From positions 1 to 64,000 of the forward strand of contig NZ_FMCU01000009.1 in NCBI RefSeq assembly GCF_900091525.1: 64,000 nt of DNA. Direction: 5' to 3'. Positions 50,436 through 58,791 of this stretch are shown here, piece by piece (position 1 is the stretch's first letter; each line of letters begins with the position of its first letter). Position numbers and translations under genes: made by a program. The notes under the pieces are model-generated. The model was not told where the DNA came from, did not search any database, and saw only the letters and a list, made by a program, of their open reading frames with translations. This DNA is from Micromonospora matsumotoense (GTDB taxonomy: Bacteria; Actinomycetota; Actinomycetes; Mycobacteriales; Micromonosporaceae).

Positions 50436-51221
50436 TCAGGCGCAGACTACGGTCACGCCGGCGGCGCGGAACGCATCGACCAGCTCGGGGGCCGCCCCGG
50501 AGTCGGTCACCAGGGTCTCCACCCGCTCCACCGGGCAGATCCGGGCGAACGCGTGACCGCCCAGCTTGGACGAGTCCGCGATGATCACGACCCGCTTGGC
50601 CCGCGCCACCATCAGGTTGTTCATCGCCGCCTCCCCCTCGTGGTGGGCGGCCGCACCCAACTGCGGATCGAGCGCGTCCACGCCCAACAGGGCGACGTCC
50701 AGGGTGACCTCGCGCAGCAACGCCCCACCGAGCGGCCCGACCAGCTCGAACGACTTCGGCCGCACCACACCCCCGGCGACCACCACCTTCATCCGGGACC
50801 GGACCAGCAGCTCGTTGGCGATGTTCAGGGCGTTGGTGACCACGGTGAGCTGGGCACCCTCGGCGTTGGTGTTCAGGTCGGGGCGGACGGCCAGGGCGCG
50901 CGCCACCTCGGTGCTGGTGGTGCCGCCGTTGAGGCCGACCACGGTGCCGGGGGAGACGAGCGCCGCGGCGGCGGCACCGATCCGCTGCTTCTCGGCCGAG
51001 TGCTTGGCCGTCTTGTAGCGCAGCGGCAGGTCGTACGAGACGCCGTTGGCGACCGCGCCACCCCGGGTCCGGGTGATCATCTGCTGCTGGGCGAGCTGGT
51101 CGAAGTCACGCCGGATGGTGGCCTGGGAGACGTCCAGCCGATCGGCGGCTTCCTCCACGCTGACCCGCCCGCTGCCGGTGAGCATCTCGAGCAGAGCGTT
51201 CCACCTGGCGTAGCGGTCCAC
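50436..51221 (-). CDS. DeoR-family transcriptional regulator (amino-sugar operon)
   Basis: 261 residues from a GTG; SD GGAGG 6 nt upstream. The N-terminal HTH reads VSVEEAADRLDVSQATIRRDFDQLAQQQMITRTRGGAV, the DeoR pattern. The C-terminal DeoRC sugar-phosphate domain shows GLNGGTTSTEVARAL and ADSSKLGGHAFARICP. It responds to a phosphosugar, probably a hexosamine phosphate. It is divergent from the amino-sugar operon; sites in the gap overlap both promoters. Confidence 0.92.
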   Translation of the reverse strand: MDRYARWNALLEMLTGSGRVSVEEAADRLDVSQATIRRDFDQLAQQQMITRTRGGAVANGVSYDLPLRYKTAKHSAEKQRIGAAAAALVSPGTVVGLNGGTTSTEVARALAVRPDLNTNAEGAQLTVVTNALNIANELLVRSRMKVVVAGGVVRPKSFELVGPLGGALLREVTLDVALLGVDALDPQLGAAAHHEGEAAMNNLMVARAKRVVIIADSSKLGGHAFARICPVERVETLVTDSGAAPELVDAFRAAGVTVVCA

Positions 51222-51263
51222 GGGGGGCCTCCGACTCTGCACCAAGGGTGATCGATTGCGTGC

Positions 51264-51293
51264 ACAGTAGTGCGCGAAACTCCCGGTGCGCAA
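51264..51293 (-). promoter_or_regulatory. deoR-type gene promoter
   Basis: TTGCGC (51288-51293), 18 bp, TACTGT (51264-51269). The repeats TGCGCGAAAC (51271-51280) and TGCGCAAAAC (51287-51296) lie in the spacer and -35, so autoregulation is likely. Confidence 0.5.
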
Positions 51294-51322
51294 AACCCGC
51301 GACTGCGCGGTCCCGGGCCAGG

Positions 51323-51362
51323 TTGCCACGCGCACCCCCGTTCGCGCAGAATAACGCGCGAA
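51323..51362 (+). promoter_or_regulatory. Amino-sugar operon promoter and operator
   Basis: TTGCCA (51323-51328), 18 bp, CAGAAT (51347-51352). The operator TTCGCGC-N8-GCGCGAA (51341-51362) covers the -10 region and the start site. Confidence 0.55.
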
Positions 51363-51417
51363 AGACGGTGGTAATGAGCCGTATTGCGCACCTCCCTCCC
51401 CTGTGCGAGGAGTTCCC

Positions 51418-52347
51418 ATGGCGTATGTCGACGCGGAGATCGCCAGCCAGCCCGACTGCTGGCGGGAGGCGGCCCGGCTGGTCGGCACCGTCGCCGCCGG
51501 CCTCCCCCAGCCCGGCGAGCGGGTCGCCGTCGTCGGCTGCGGCACGTCGTGGTTCATGGCCATGGCGTACGCCGGGCTGCGCGAGCGGGCCGGCCACGGC
51601 GAGACCGACGCCTTCCAGGCCAGCGAGTTCCCCGCCGGGCGCCGCTACGACCGGCTGATCGCGATCACCCGCTCCGGCACCACCACGGAGGTACTCGACC
51701 TGCTCGCCGCGCTGCGCGGCCGGACACCCACCACCGTCCTGGTCGGTGACCCCGGCTCGCCCGCCGTCACGTTCGCCGACACGGCCGTGCCGATGCCCTT
51801 CGCCGACGAGCGCTCGGTGGTGCAGACCCGGTTCGCCACCACCGCACTGGCGCTGCTCCGCGCCCACCTCGGCGACAACGTCGAGGCGCTGGCCGCCGAC
51901 GCGGAGGTCGCCGTCCGGGCCCCGCTGCCGCTCGACCCGGCCCGCATCGACCAGGCCACCTTCCTCGGTCGCGGCTGGACGGTCGGGCTGGCCCAGGAGG
52001 CCGCCTTGAAGTGCCGCGAGGCGGCCACCTTCTGGGCCGAGGCGTACCCGGCGATGGACTACCGGCACGGCCCCATCTCGATCGCCGCGCCCGGCCGGCT
52101 GGTCTGGGCCTTCGGGGAGCTGCCCGACGGGCTGCCGGAGGACGTGGCGGCGACCGGGGCGGCGTTCGTCCACAGCCGGCACCACGGCTGCCACACCGTG
52201 CTGGGCAGTTGGGCGGCCGGCCGGACCCCGGTCGACCCGATGGCCGACCTGATCCTGGCCCAGCGTTTCGCGGTGGCCCTGGCGACCAGCCGGGGTCTGG
52301 ACCCGGACGCGCCCCGGCACCTGACCCGCTCAGTGGTGCTGGCATGA
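51418..52347 (+). CDS. SIS-domain sugar-phosphate isomerase/deaminase (GlmS-like)
   Basis: 309 residues with SD GAGGAG 6 nt before the ATG. Two SIS domains: VVGCGTSWFMAMAYAGLRERAG and ITRSGTTTEVLDLLAAL in the first, and the GlmS-isomerase-like ALKCREAATFWAEAYPAMDYRHGP in the second. No glutaminase domain. By context it is a glucosamine-6-phosphate deaminase/isomerase (NagB-II or AgaS type), converting amino-sugar phosphate to fructose 6-phosphate. First gene of the operon. Confidence 0.88.
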   Translation: MAYVDAEIASQPDCWREAARLVGTVAAGLPQPGERVAVVGCGTSWFMAMAYAGLRERAGHGETDAFQASEFPAGRRYDRLIAITRSGTTTEVLDLLAALRGRTPTTVLVGDPGSPAVTFADTAVPMPFADERSVVQTRFATTALALLRAHLGDNVEALAADAEVAVRAPLPLDPARIDQATFLGRGWTVGLAQEAALKCREAATFWAEAYPAMDYRHGPISIAAPGRLVWAFGELPDGLPEDVAATGAAFVHSRHHGCHTVLGSWAAGRTPVDPMADLILAQRFAVALATSRGLDPDAPRHLTRSVVLA

Positions 52348-53357
52348 CCGACGGGCCGGGCGACGGCGAACAACTCGTCGTCGCGTTGGACGTCGGCGGC
52401 ACCGGCATGAAGTGCGCCCTGGTCCGCCCGGACGGCAGCGTGGCGCACGCCGAACGGCACCCGACCGACGCCGGGCGCGGCCCGGACGCCGTGGTGGAGA
52501 CCGTCCTGGCGGTCGCCGAGGGGCTGGCCGACCGGGCCCGCGCCGCCGGGTCGACCCCGGTGGCCTGCGGCGTCGCCGTGCCCGGGGTGGTCGACGAGGC
52601 CGCCGGGGTGGCGGTCTGGTCGGCGAACGTCGGCTTCCGGGACGTACCACTGCGGAAGCTGGTAGGTGCACGGCTCGGGCTGCCGGCGGTGCTCGGCCAC
52701 GACGTGCGGGTGGGCGGGATCGCCGAGGCCCGGCTCGGCGCCGGCCGGGACGCCCGGCACGTGCTCTTCGTCGCGATCGGCACCGGCATCGCCGCCGCGC
52801 ACGTGGTCGCCGGGTCGGCCGCCGTCGGCGCGCACGGTGCGGCCGGCGAGATCGGCCACATCCTGGTACGCCCCGACGGCCCGCGCTGCGGCTGCGGCCG
52901 GCCCGGCTGCCTGGAAGCCGTCTCGTCCGCCTCGGCCATCGCCCGCCGCTACGCCGAACTGGCCGACGCAACGACGCAGGCCGGCCCGCCCGGAGTCGGC
53001 ACCGCAGCACCTCCGGCCGGCGCGGCAACGCGCCCGGCCGGTACGGCGGTGAGCGCGGCCGAGGTGGCCGGGCGGGCGGCGGCCGGTGAGGAACTGGCCG
53101 GGCAGGTGTGGCGGGAGGCCGTCGAGGCGCTCGCCGACGGGCTCGCCACCGGGCAGGCCCTCTACGACGTGGACACCATGGTCATCGGCGGCGGTCTGGC
53201 CCGGGCCGGCGAGCAACTGCTCGGCCCGCTCCGCGCCACCCTGCACGAACGGATGACCTTCCATCGGGAGCCGCGCCTGGTCGCGGCGGCCCTCGGCGAC
53301 GAGGCCGGCTGCCTCGGTGCCGCCCTGCTCGCCCTCGACAGTCTGGAGAGACGATGA
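52344..53357 (+). CDS. ROK-family sugar kinase (N-acetylglucosamine kinase-like)
   Basis: 337 residues, ATGA overlap with the SIS gene. ATP-binding VVALDVGGTGMKCALV, ROK signature GEIGHILVRPDGPRCGCGRPGCLEAVSSASAI (His and CxCGxxGC zinc site), and MVIGGGLARAGEQLL near the C-terminus. An Ala/Gly/Pro insert lies at about 205-235. It phosphorylates a hexose or N-acetylhexosamine; with nagA next to it, N-acetylglucosamine is the best guess. Confidence 0.88.
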   Translation: MTDGPGDGEQLVVALDVGGTGMKCALVRPDGSVAHAERHPTDAGRGPDAVVETVLAVAEGLADRARAAGSTPVACGVAVPGVVDEAAGVAVWSANVGFRDVPLRKLVGARLGLPAVLGHDVRVGGIAEARLGAGRDARHVLFVAIGTGIAAAHVVAGSAAVGAHGAAGEIGHILVRPDGPRCGCGRPGCLEAVSSASAIARRYAELADATTQAGPPGVGTAAPPAGAATRPAGTAVSAAEVAGRAAAGEELAGQVWREAVEALADGLATGQALYDVDTMVIGGGLARAGEQLLGPLRATLHERMTFHREPRLVAAALGDEAGCLGAALLALDSLERR

Positions 53358-54463
53358 CCCAGCGGGTGACCGGCAAGGTGGTGACCCCGACCGGCGTGGT
53401 CCGGCAGGGGTGCGTGGAGCTGGACGGCGAGCGGATCACCGCGGTCGCCGAGTATCCGGCCAAGCGCGACGGGCACTGGATCGTGCCGGGTTTCGTGGAC
53501 ATGCACACCCACGGCGGGGGCGGGCACACCTTCACCACCGGTGACGCCGACGCCGCCCGGGAGGCCGCCGCGTTCCACCTGCGACACGGCACCACCACCC
53601 TGCTGGCCAGCCTGGTCAGCTCCCCGTTCGACCTGATGCGCGCGGCGACCGCCGCATTCGCGCCGCTGGTCCGCGAGGGCGTGCTGGCGGGCGTCCACTT
53701 CGAGGGGCCGTACCTGTCGGCGGCCCGCTGCGGCGCGCAGAACCCGGAGTTCCTCCGCGACCCGTCCACCGAGGAGTTGGAGCAGCTCATCGCGGAGGGG
53801 GCGGGGACGGTACGGATGGTCACCCTGGCCCCGGAGCGCCCCGGCGCGCTGGACGCGATCAAGCTGCTCACCTCGCACCGGGTGGTCGCCGCCGTCGGCC
53901 ACACCGACGCGACCTGGGAGCAGACCCGGGCCGCCGTCTCGGCCGGGGCGAGCGTCGGCACCCACCTGTTCAACGGGATGCGCCCGCTGCACCACCGCGA
54001 GCCCGGCCCGGTGGTGGCCCTGATGGAGGCCCCGAACGTGGTCTGTGAGCTGGTCGCCGACGGGGTGCACCTGCACGACGGCATGCTCACCTTCGCCACC
54101 GCCGTGGCCGGCCCGGAACGGGTCGCGCTGATCACCGACGCGATGGCCGCCGCCGGCATGCCCGACGGCGAGTACGAGCTGGGCGGCCAGCCCGTCGCCG
54201 TGGCCGCCGGGGTGGCCCGGCTGGCCCACGACGGGGCGATCGCCGGCAGCACCCTCACCATGGACGCGGCGCTGCGGCACGCCGTCACCGCCGGCATCCC
54301 GATCGCCGACGCGGCACGGATGGTCGCCACCACCCCGGCCCGGGCCATCGGTCTGGGTGACCGGGTCGGCGCCCTCCAGGCGGGTCTCCGCGCCGACCTG
54401 GTGGTGCTCGACGACGAGCTGAACGTGGTGCGGGTGATGCGCGCCGGCACCTGGCTCGACTGA
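53354..54463 (+). CDS. nagA: N-acetylglucosamine-6-phosphate deacetylase
   Basis: 369 residues. Metal and active-site motifs are all present: DMHTHGGGG, HFEGPYLS, GHTDATWEQ, THLFNGMRPLHHREPG, LITDAMAAAG (catalytic Asp). It removes the acetyl group from GlcNAc-6-P to give GlcN-6-P, the substrate of the SIS enzyme above. ATGA overlap with the ROK gene. Terminator follows. Confidence 0.95.
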   Translation: MTQRVTGKVVTPTGVVRQGCVELDGERITAVAEYPAKRDGHWIVPGFVDMHTHGGGGHTFTTGDADAAREAAAFHLRHGTTTLLASLVSSPFDLMRAATAAFAPLVREGVLAGVHFEGPYLSAARCGAQNPEFLRDPSTEELEQLIAEGAGTVRMVTLAPERPGALDAIKLLTSHRVVAAVGHTDATWEQTRAAVSAGASVGTHLFNGMRPLHHREPGPVVALMEAPNVVCELVADGVHLHDGMLTFATAVAGPERVALITDAMAAAGMPDGEYELGGQPVAVAAGVARLAHDGAIAGSTLTMDAALRHAVTAGIPIADAARMVATTPARAIGLGDRVGALQAGLRADLVVLDDELNVVRVMRAGTWLD

Positions 54464-54489
54464 CACCTGTCCCGGGCCGACGGCAGGTC

Positions 54490-54527
54490 CGCTCCTTCCG
54501 GCAGGGTCGAGCCGGCCGGAAGGAGCG
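54490..54527. terminator. Bidirectional terminator, 13-bp stem
   Basis: CGCTCCTTCCGGC (54490-54502) pairs with 54515-54527. It lies between the nagA and DUF4032 gene ends. Confidence 0.8.
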
Positions 54528-54531
54528 CGGA

Positions 54532-55740
54532 TCAGGGCGCGGGGACCTCGACGCCCAGGACGGCCTGCTCGTCGGGCCGGTGCACCAGCACGTCGGACAG
54601 GTAGGACTGCACCGCCGGCCCCATCCCCACGTCCCGGCGGGCCCGCTCGGAGAGCAGCCACTTGTGCTCGATGATCTGCGCGAAGATCTCCTGCGGTTCC
54701 AGCTTGTGGCGCAGGTGCGCGGGGACCGCCCGGACGACCGGCTCGAAGACCTCGGTCAGCCAGCGGTGGGCCGCCTGCTGCTCGTCGGTCAGGTCGCTCT
54801 CCACCCGGTAGGCGTCCAGGTCGTTGAGGAGCCGACGGGCCTGGTTCTCCTCGGCGTCGAGGCCGGTGAGCCGGATCAGCCGTCGGGTGTGGTAACCGGC
54901 GTCGACGACCTTCGGACGGACCAGGTAACGCCCGTGGTCGACCGTCGACAGGGCCACCTCGGCCACGTCGAAGCCCAGGTCGTTGAGGCGGCGGATCCGG
55001 CCCTCGATGTCGTGCCGGGCCTCCCGCTCGACCTGCTGCTCGTAGGTGATCTCGTGCCAGAGCCGCTCGTAGCGCTGCACGACCTCCTCGCAGACCACCT
55101 CCGGGTCGATCGACTCGTGCAGCAGCCCGGCCGCCTGGAGGTCCAGCGCCTCGCCGAAGATGTTGACCCGGGCGATCTCCAGGTCCTCACCGCGCTGCCC
55201 GTTGGACAACGAGCGGTGCAGCGCACCGGTCTCGGCGTCGACCAGGTAGGCGGCGAACGCCCCGGCGTCCCGGCGGAACAGGGTGTTGGACAGCGAGCAG
55301 TCGCCCCAGAAGAAGCCCGTCAGGTGCATCCGGACCAGCAGCACGGCGAGGGCGTCGAGCAGCCGGCCCATCGTCTCCGGACGCAGCGTGCGGGAGAACA
55401 GCGCCCGGTAGGGCAGCGAGAACTGGAGGTGCCGGGTGATCAGCACCGGGTCCAGCGGGGTGCCGTCGTCGGCCTGCCGGTCGGCCACGATCGCGATCGC
55501 CTCCACCGACGGGAAGCCGATCCGTTCCAGCGCCCGCAGCAGGTCGTACTCGCGTTCGGCGACCCGCTCCCCGGTCTCCTTGACGGCATACACGTAGTCG
55601 CCGAGACGGACGAACCGGACGATGTGCCGGGAGATGCCCTGCGGCAGCGCCACCAGGTGCCGGGCAGGCCACTCCTCCAGCGGGGTCGACCAGGGGAGAT
55701 CGAGCAGCGCCGGGTCGACGAGGGCCGAGGTGATCCGCAC
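54532..55740 (-). CDS. DUF4032 protein, kinase-like fold
   Basis: 402 residues from a GTG. The first ~260 residues resemble a protein-kinase-like (lipopolysaccharide kinase) fold: VRFVRLGDYVYAVKETGERVAEREYDLLRAL, GFFWGDCSLSNTLF (catalytic-loop-like HxD replaced by GDCSLSN) and YLVDAETGALH (DFG-like DAE). The C-terminal half is DUF4032 proper, with RPKVVDAGYHTRRLIRLTGLDAEENQARRLLNDLDAY. It is cytosolic; activity unknown. CACACT ends 6 bp before the GTG. Confidence 0.85.
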   Translation of the reverse strand: MRITSALVDPALLDLPWSTPLEEWPARHLVALPQGISRHIVRFVRLGDYVYAVKETGERVAEREYDLLRALERIGFPSVEAIAIVADRQADDGTPLDPVLITRHLQFSLPYRALFSRTLRPETMGRLLDALAVLLVRMHLTGFFWGDCSLSNTLFRRDAGAFAAYLVDAETGALHRSLSNGQRGEDLEIARVNIFGEALDLQAAGLLHESIDPEVVCEEVVQRYERLWHEITYEQQVEREARHDIEGRIRRLNDLGFDVAEVALSTVDHGRYLVRPKVVDAGYHTRRLIRLTGLDAEENQARRLLNDLDAYRVESDLTDEQQAAHRWLTEVFEPVVRAVPAHLRHKLEPQEIFAQIIEHKWLLSERARRDVGMGPAVQSYLSDVLVHRPDEQAVLGVEVPAP

Positions 55741-55887
55741 GGGACAAGTGTGCCGGCAACCCCCGGCGTACGCCTCCCTTCGTGGTTCGACACACATCGA
55801 CCCCGGGCCGCGAGATCCCCCGCCACGCCACGCCAGGCCACGGGCCGCGCCACCACGGCCGCCGGGGTGGGCCGGTAGCGTGATCGC

Positions 55888-56658
55888 ATGCGGGAGACCA
55901 CCACGACGGTACGCGGCGGAGCACGGCTCCGGCCGGTCCGCCCGGCCGGCTGGTGGTGCGACCTGCTGCTGCTCACCGCCCTGGTCGGCCTGACCGTGGC
56001 GCTCGCCACCGACCACCTCTTCGGCATCGACCGGGCGGTCGCCGACTGGGCGGACGCACACCGGCCGGCCGCCGCCTACTGGGTCGCCCGAGTGCTCAAC
56101 CTGATCGGCCAGGGCACCCCGTTGGCGCTGTTGGCCGCCGCCCTGGGGGTGCTGCTGGCCGTCCGGCTCCGCTCGGTCCGCCCGGTGCTGCCCCCGGTGG
56201 TCGCCTTCGTGCTCACCCTGCTGACCATCGGCCCGCTCAAGGTGTGGACGGCCCGCCCGGCCCCCACCGCCAGCATCAAGGAACCCTTCCTGCCGCCGGA
56301 ACGGACCCTGCCGCTGTTCCAGCACGACCTGCCGGTCGGCTACGCCCAGTCGTACCCTTCGGGGCACGTGGCCGGCGCGATGGTCTGGTACGGGGTACTC
56401 GCCCTGCTGCTCGCCCCGCTGCTGCGGACCGTCGGTCGGCGGATGCCCCGACCGCTGGTCACCGCCGTCTGGCTGGTGCCGACGCTGGTGCTCCTGTGCA
56501 CCACCACCTACCTGGGCTGGCACTGGTTGACCGACTCGGTGGCCGGGCTGCTGCTCGGGCTGCTGCTCGATCGGTTGCTGCGCCGGTTCCCCTGGGACGA
56601 CCTGCCGTTACCGGGCCGGTTGCGCCACCGGGACCGCCCGTTCACCTCCGACGCCTAG
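55888..56658 (+). CDS. PAP2-family phosphatase
   Basis: 256 residues with six TM helices. The PAP2 motifs are KVWTARPAP (C1), SYPSGH (C2) and TYLGWHWLTD (C3 His-Asp). Such enzymes dephosphorylate undecaprenyl pyrophosphate or phosphatidic acid at the outer membrane face. Leaderless: TAGCGT ends 6 bp before the ATG. The last ~50 bp (encoding PGRLRHRDRPFTSD) recur 888 bp downstream with 47/52 identity. Confidence 0.9.
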   Translation: MRETTTTVRGGARLRPVRPAGWWCDLLLLTALVGLTVALATDHLFGIDRAVADWADAHRPAAAYWVARVLNLIGQGTPLALLAAALGVLLAVRLRSVRPVLPPVVAFVLTLLTIGPLKVWTARPAPTASIKEPFLPPERTLPLFQHDLPVGYAQSYPSGHVAGAMVWYGVLALLLAPLLRTVGRRMPRPLVTAVWLVPTLVLLCTTTYLGWHWLTDSVAGLLLGLLLDRLLRRFPWDDLPLPGRLRHRDRPFTSDA

Positions 56659-56837
56659 CTGGGCCGCGATATCGTCCGGTGGCGAACGTGACGCCTTGCC
56701 CCGGCGAAGCGGAGCGAGGGATACGAAGATCGCCGCCCCGCCCTGGGCCAACTGTCCGCTTCCCGCCCGCCGGACGACGGAAGGCTGCCTGACAACGGAC
56801 GAGAAATCGTCAAGCCTGTATCCGGCGGAGCCCGTCC

Positions 56838-56861
56838 GGCAGGCAGGCAGGCAGGCAGGCA
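56838..56861 (+). repeat. Tetranucleotide repeat (GGCA)6 next to a ribosome-binding site
   Basis: Six GGCA units end directly at GAGGAGG (56862-56868), the SD of the next gene, 6 nt before its ATG. Confidence 0.85.
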
Positions 56862-56874
56862 GAGGAGGATGCCC

Positions 56875-57390
56875 ATGTTTCTGCGAATCAGGGTCGTCGC
56901 GACGGCGGTGGCCGTCGCCATGCTCGGCGCTCTCGCCACTTCCGCAGCGCCGGCGTCGGCTTCCGTCAGCCAGGGGTACGTCGCGGGTGCGGGGACGTGG
57001 ACGGACGACTGGGCGGATGAGGGCCCCATCTCCGCCTCGACGCGCCCGCACCACAACGTCGTCGCCATGTGGCAGATGATCCTGTGGGCCGACGGCTATC
57101 TCGACCGCTCCGGGATCGACTGTCGGTTCGGGCCGGTCACGACCGCCGCCACGACGAAGTGGCAGAGCGACCGCGGCCTACGCAGCGACGGCGTCGTCGG
57201 CTCCGGGACCCTGACCAAGGCGGCAACCCGCCTCAGCGTGTACGAGTCGTGGTTCTACTACGACGGTGCCGGCACCAACTTCATCTATTTCGGTCGCCGC
57301 GCCGACGGTAGGTGGGACATGAGCCTCGGCCCCGACCTGGAGTGGCAACTCCTCTCGTACGCCTACGCGAACTTCAGCATCTGCTCCTGA
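56875..57390 (+). CDS. Secreted peptidoglycan-binding-domain protein
   Basis: 171 residues. Signal peptide ending at PASA/SVS (near residue 29). The mature part has a peptidoglycan-binding-like fold (VVAMWQMILWADGYLDRSGIDCRFGPVTTAATTKWQSDRGLRSDGVVGSGT), with Cys near the middle and end that may pair. The tail (SWFYYDGAGTNFIYFGRRADGRWDMSLG) is Tyr/Trp-rich. Start: the ATG at 56875, six bases past the SD, in preference to one at 56869 that abuts the SD. Its composition is less G+C-rich than its neighbours, and it lies between two copies of the PAP2 gene end, so it may have been acquired. Confidence 0.8.
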   Translation: MFLRIRVVATAVAVAMLGALATSAAPASASVSQGYVAGAGTWTDDWADEGPISASTRPHHNVVAMWQMILWADGYLDRSGIDCRFGPVTTAATTKWQSDRGLRSDGVVGSGTLTKAATRLSVYESWFYYDGAGTNFIYFGRRADGRWDMSLGPDLEWQLLSYAYANFSICS

Positions 57391-57555
57391 CCGTACGTCG
57401 GATGACTGCCGGGTGAGTGCGTTGCCGGTTACGCCTCACGACCGTGGACAACGCGCACCGAACACCATGACCGGCGCGGAGACCAGGCGGTGAAGTTGCC
57501 GGGCCGGTTGCGCGGCGGGGACCGCCCGTTCACCTCCGACCCCTAGCCTGCCGTG

Positions 57556-58791
57556 GTGGATCGACTGAGCCGGCGGTTGGGCGTACCCGATGCGGTGGTC
57601 GTCGGGCTCGGGGCGATGCTCGGTGCGGGCGTCTTCGTGGTCTTCGCCCCGGCCGCCGCCGCGGCCGGTGGCGGCGGGCTGCTGGTGGCGCTGGCGCTGG
57701 CCGGGTTCATCGCCTACGGCAACGCGACCAGCTCGGCCCGGCTGGCGGCCCACTACCCGGAGTCCGGCGGCAGCTACGTCTACGGCCGGGAACGCCTCGG
57801 CCCGTTCGCCGGGTTCCTCGCCGGCTGGGGTTTCGTGGTCGGCAAGACGGCGAGCTGCGCGGCGATGGCGCTGACCATCGGGGCGTACCTGTGGCCGGGG
57901 CAGGCCCGACTGGTCGCGGTCGGCGCGGTGCTCGCGGTGACCGCGGTGAACCTGCGCGGCGTCACCCGGACCGTCGCCGCCACGACGGTGCTGGTGGTCG
58001 TGGTGCTGGCGGTGCTGGCCCTGGTCGCGGTGACCGGCCTGGCCGCCGGGAACGTCCGGCTCGACCGGCTCGCCGAGGGCGGCGGTACGGCCCGGGGCGT
58101 GCTGACCGCCGCCGGGCTGCTCTTCTTCGCCTTCGCCGGGTACGCCCGGATCGCCACCCTCGGTGAGGAGGTCCGCGACCCGGCCCGGACCATCCCCCGG
58201 GCGGTGCCGCTGGCCCTCGGGGCGGTGCTGGCGGTCTACCTGGTGCTCGCGGTGGTCGCGGTCGGCGTCCTCGGCCCGGAGCGGCTGGCAGCCTCCGCCA
58301 CGCCGCTGGCCGACGTGGTGACCGTCGCCGGGCTGCCCGGTCTGGCCTGGGTGGTCCGGGCCGGGGCCACGGTGGCGGTGACCGGGGTGCTGCTCTCCCT
58401 GCTCGCCGGGGTGGGCCGGACGGTGCTGGCGATGGCCCGCCGCCGGGACGTGCCGGGCGCACTGGCCGCCGTGCACCCGGTCCGCCAGGTCCCGCACCGG
58501 GCCGAGCTGGCGGTGGCCGCCGTGGTGGTGGCGGTGGTGGCGCTCGGTGACGTACGCGGGGCGATCGGCTTCTCCAGCTGCACGGTGCTGGTCTACTACG
58601 CGATCACCAACGCCGCCGCGTTGACCCTGGGCCGGGACCCGGCCCGACGGCTGCCCGTCCGGGCGCTCGCCGCGCTGGGGCTGGTCGGCTGCCTGCTGCT
58701 CGCGGTCAACCTGCCGACCGCCAGCGTCCTCGCCGGTTTCGGCGTGCTCGCCCTCGGCGCGCTCTGGTACGCCCTCCGCCCCGGCCGCTAG
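57556..58791 (+). CDS. APC-superfamily amino acid permease
   Basis: 411 residues, ten or more TM helices. N-terminus VVVGLGAMLGAGVFVVFAPA (the APC GAGIF-like motif), followed by YPESGGSYVYGRERLG, FFAFAGYARIATLGEEVRDPARTIP and SCTVLVYYAITNAAALTLGR. This is a cationic or branched amino acid transporter type; substrate unknown. The start is set at the second GTG because TAGCCT ends 6 bp before it. The stop abuts that of the converging channel gene without a gap. Confidence 0.88.
   Translation: MDRLSRRLGVPDAVVVGLGAMLGAGVFVVFAPAAAAAGGGGLLVALALAGFIAYGNATSSARLAAHYPESGGSYVYGRERLGPFAGFLAGWGFVVGKTASCAAMALTIGAYLWPGQARLVAVGAVLAVTAVNLRGVTRTVAATTVLVVVVLAVLALVAVTGLAAGNVRLDRLAEGGGTARGVLTAAGLLFFAFAGYARIATLGEEVRDPARTIPRAVPLALGAVLAVYLVLAVVAVGVLGPERLAASATPLADVVTVAGLPGLAWVVRAGATVAVTGVLLSLLAGVGRTVLAMARRRDVPGALAAVHPVRQVPHRAELAVAAVVVAVVALGDVRGAIGFSSCTVLVYYAITNAAALTLGRDPARRLPVRALAALGLVGCLLLAVNLPTASVLAGFGVLALGALWYALRPGR

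Larger units (their letters stand above)
56607..57546. repeat. 52-bp direct repeat of the PAP2 gene end, flanking an inserted gene
   Basis: 56607-56658 matches 57495-57546 at 47 of 52 positions, including the stop. The second copy ends CCCTAGCCT, whose TAGCCT serves as the -10 of the permease; the first reads TAGCTG and has no such box. Confidence 0.85.
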
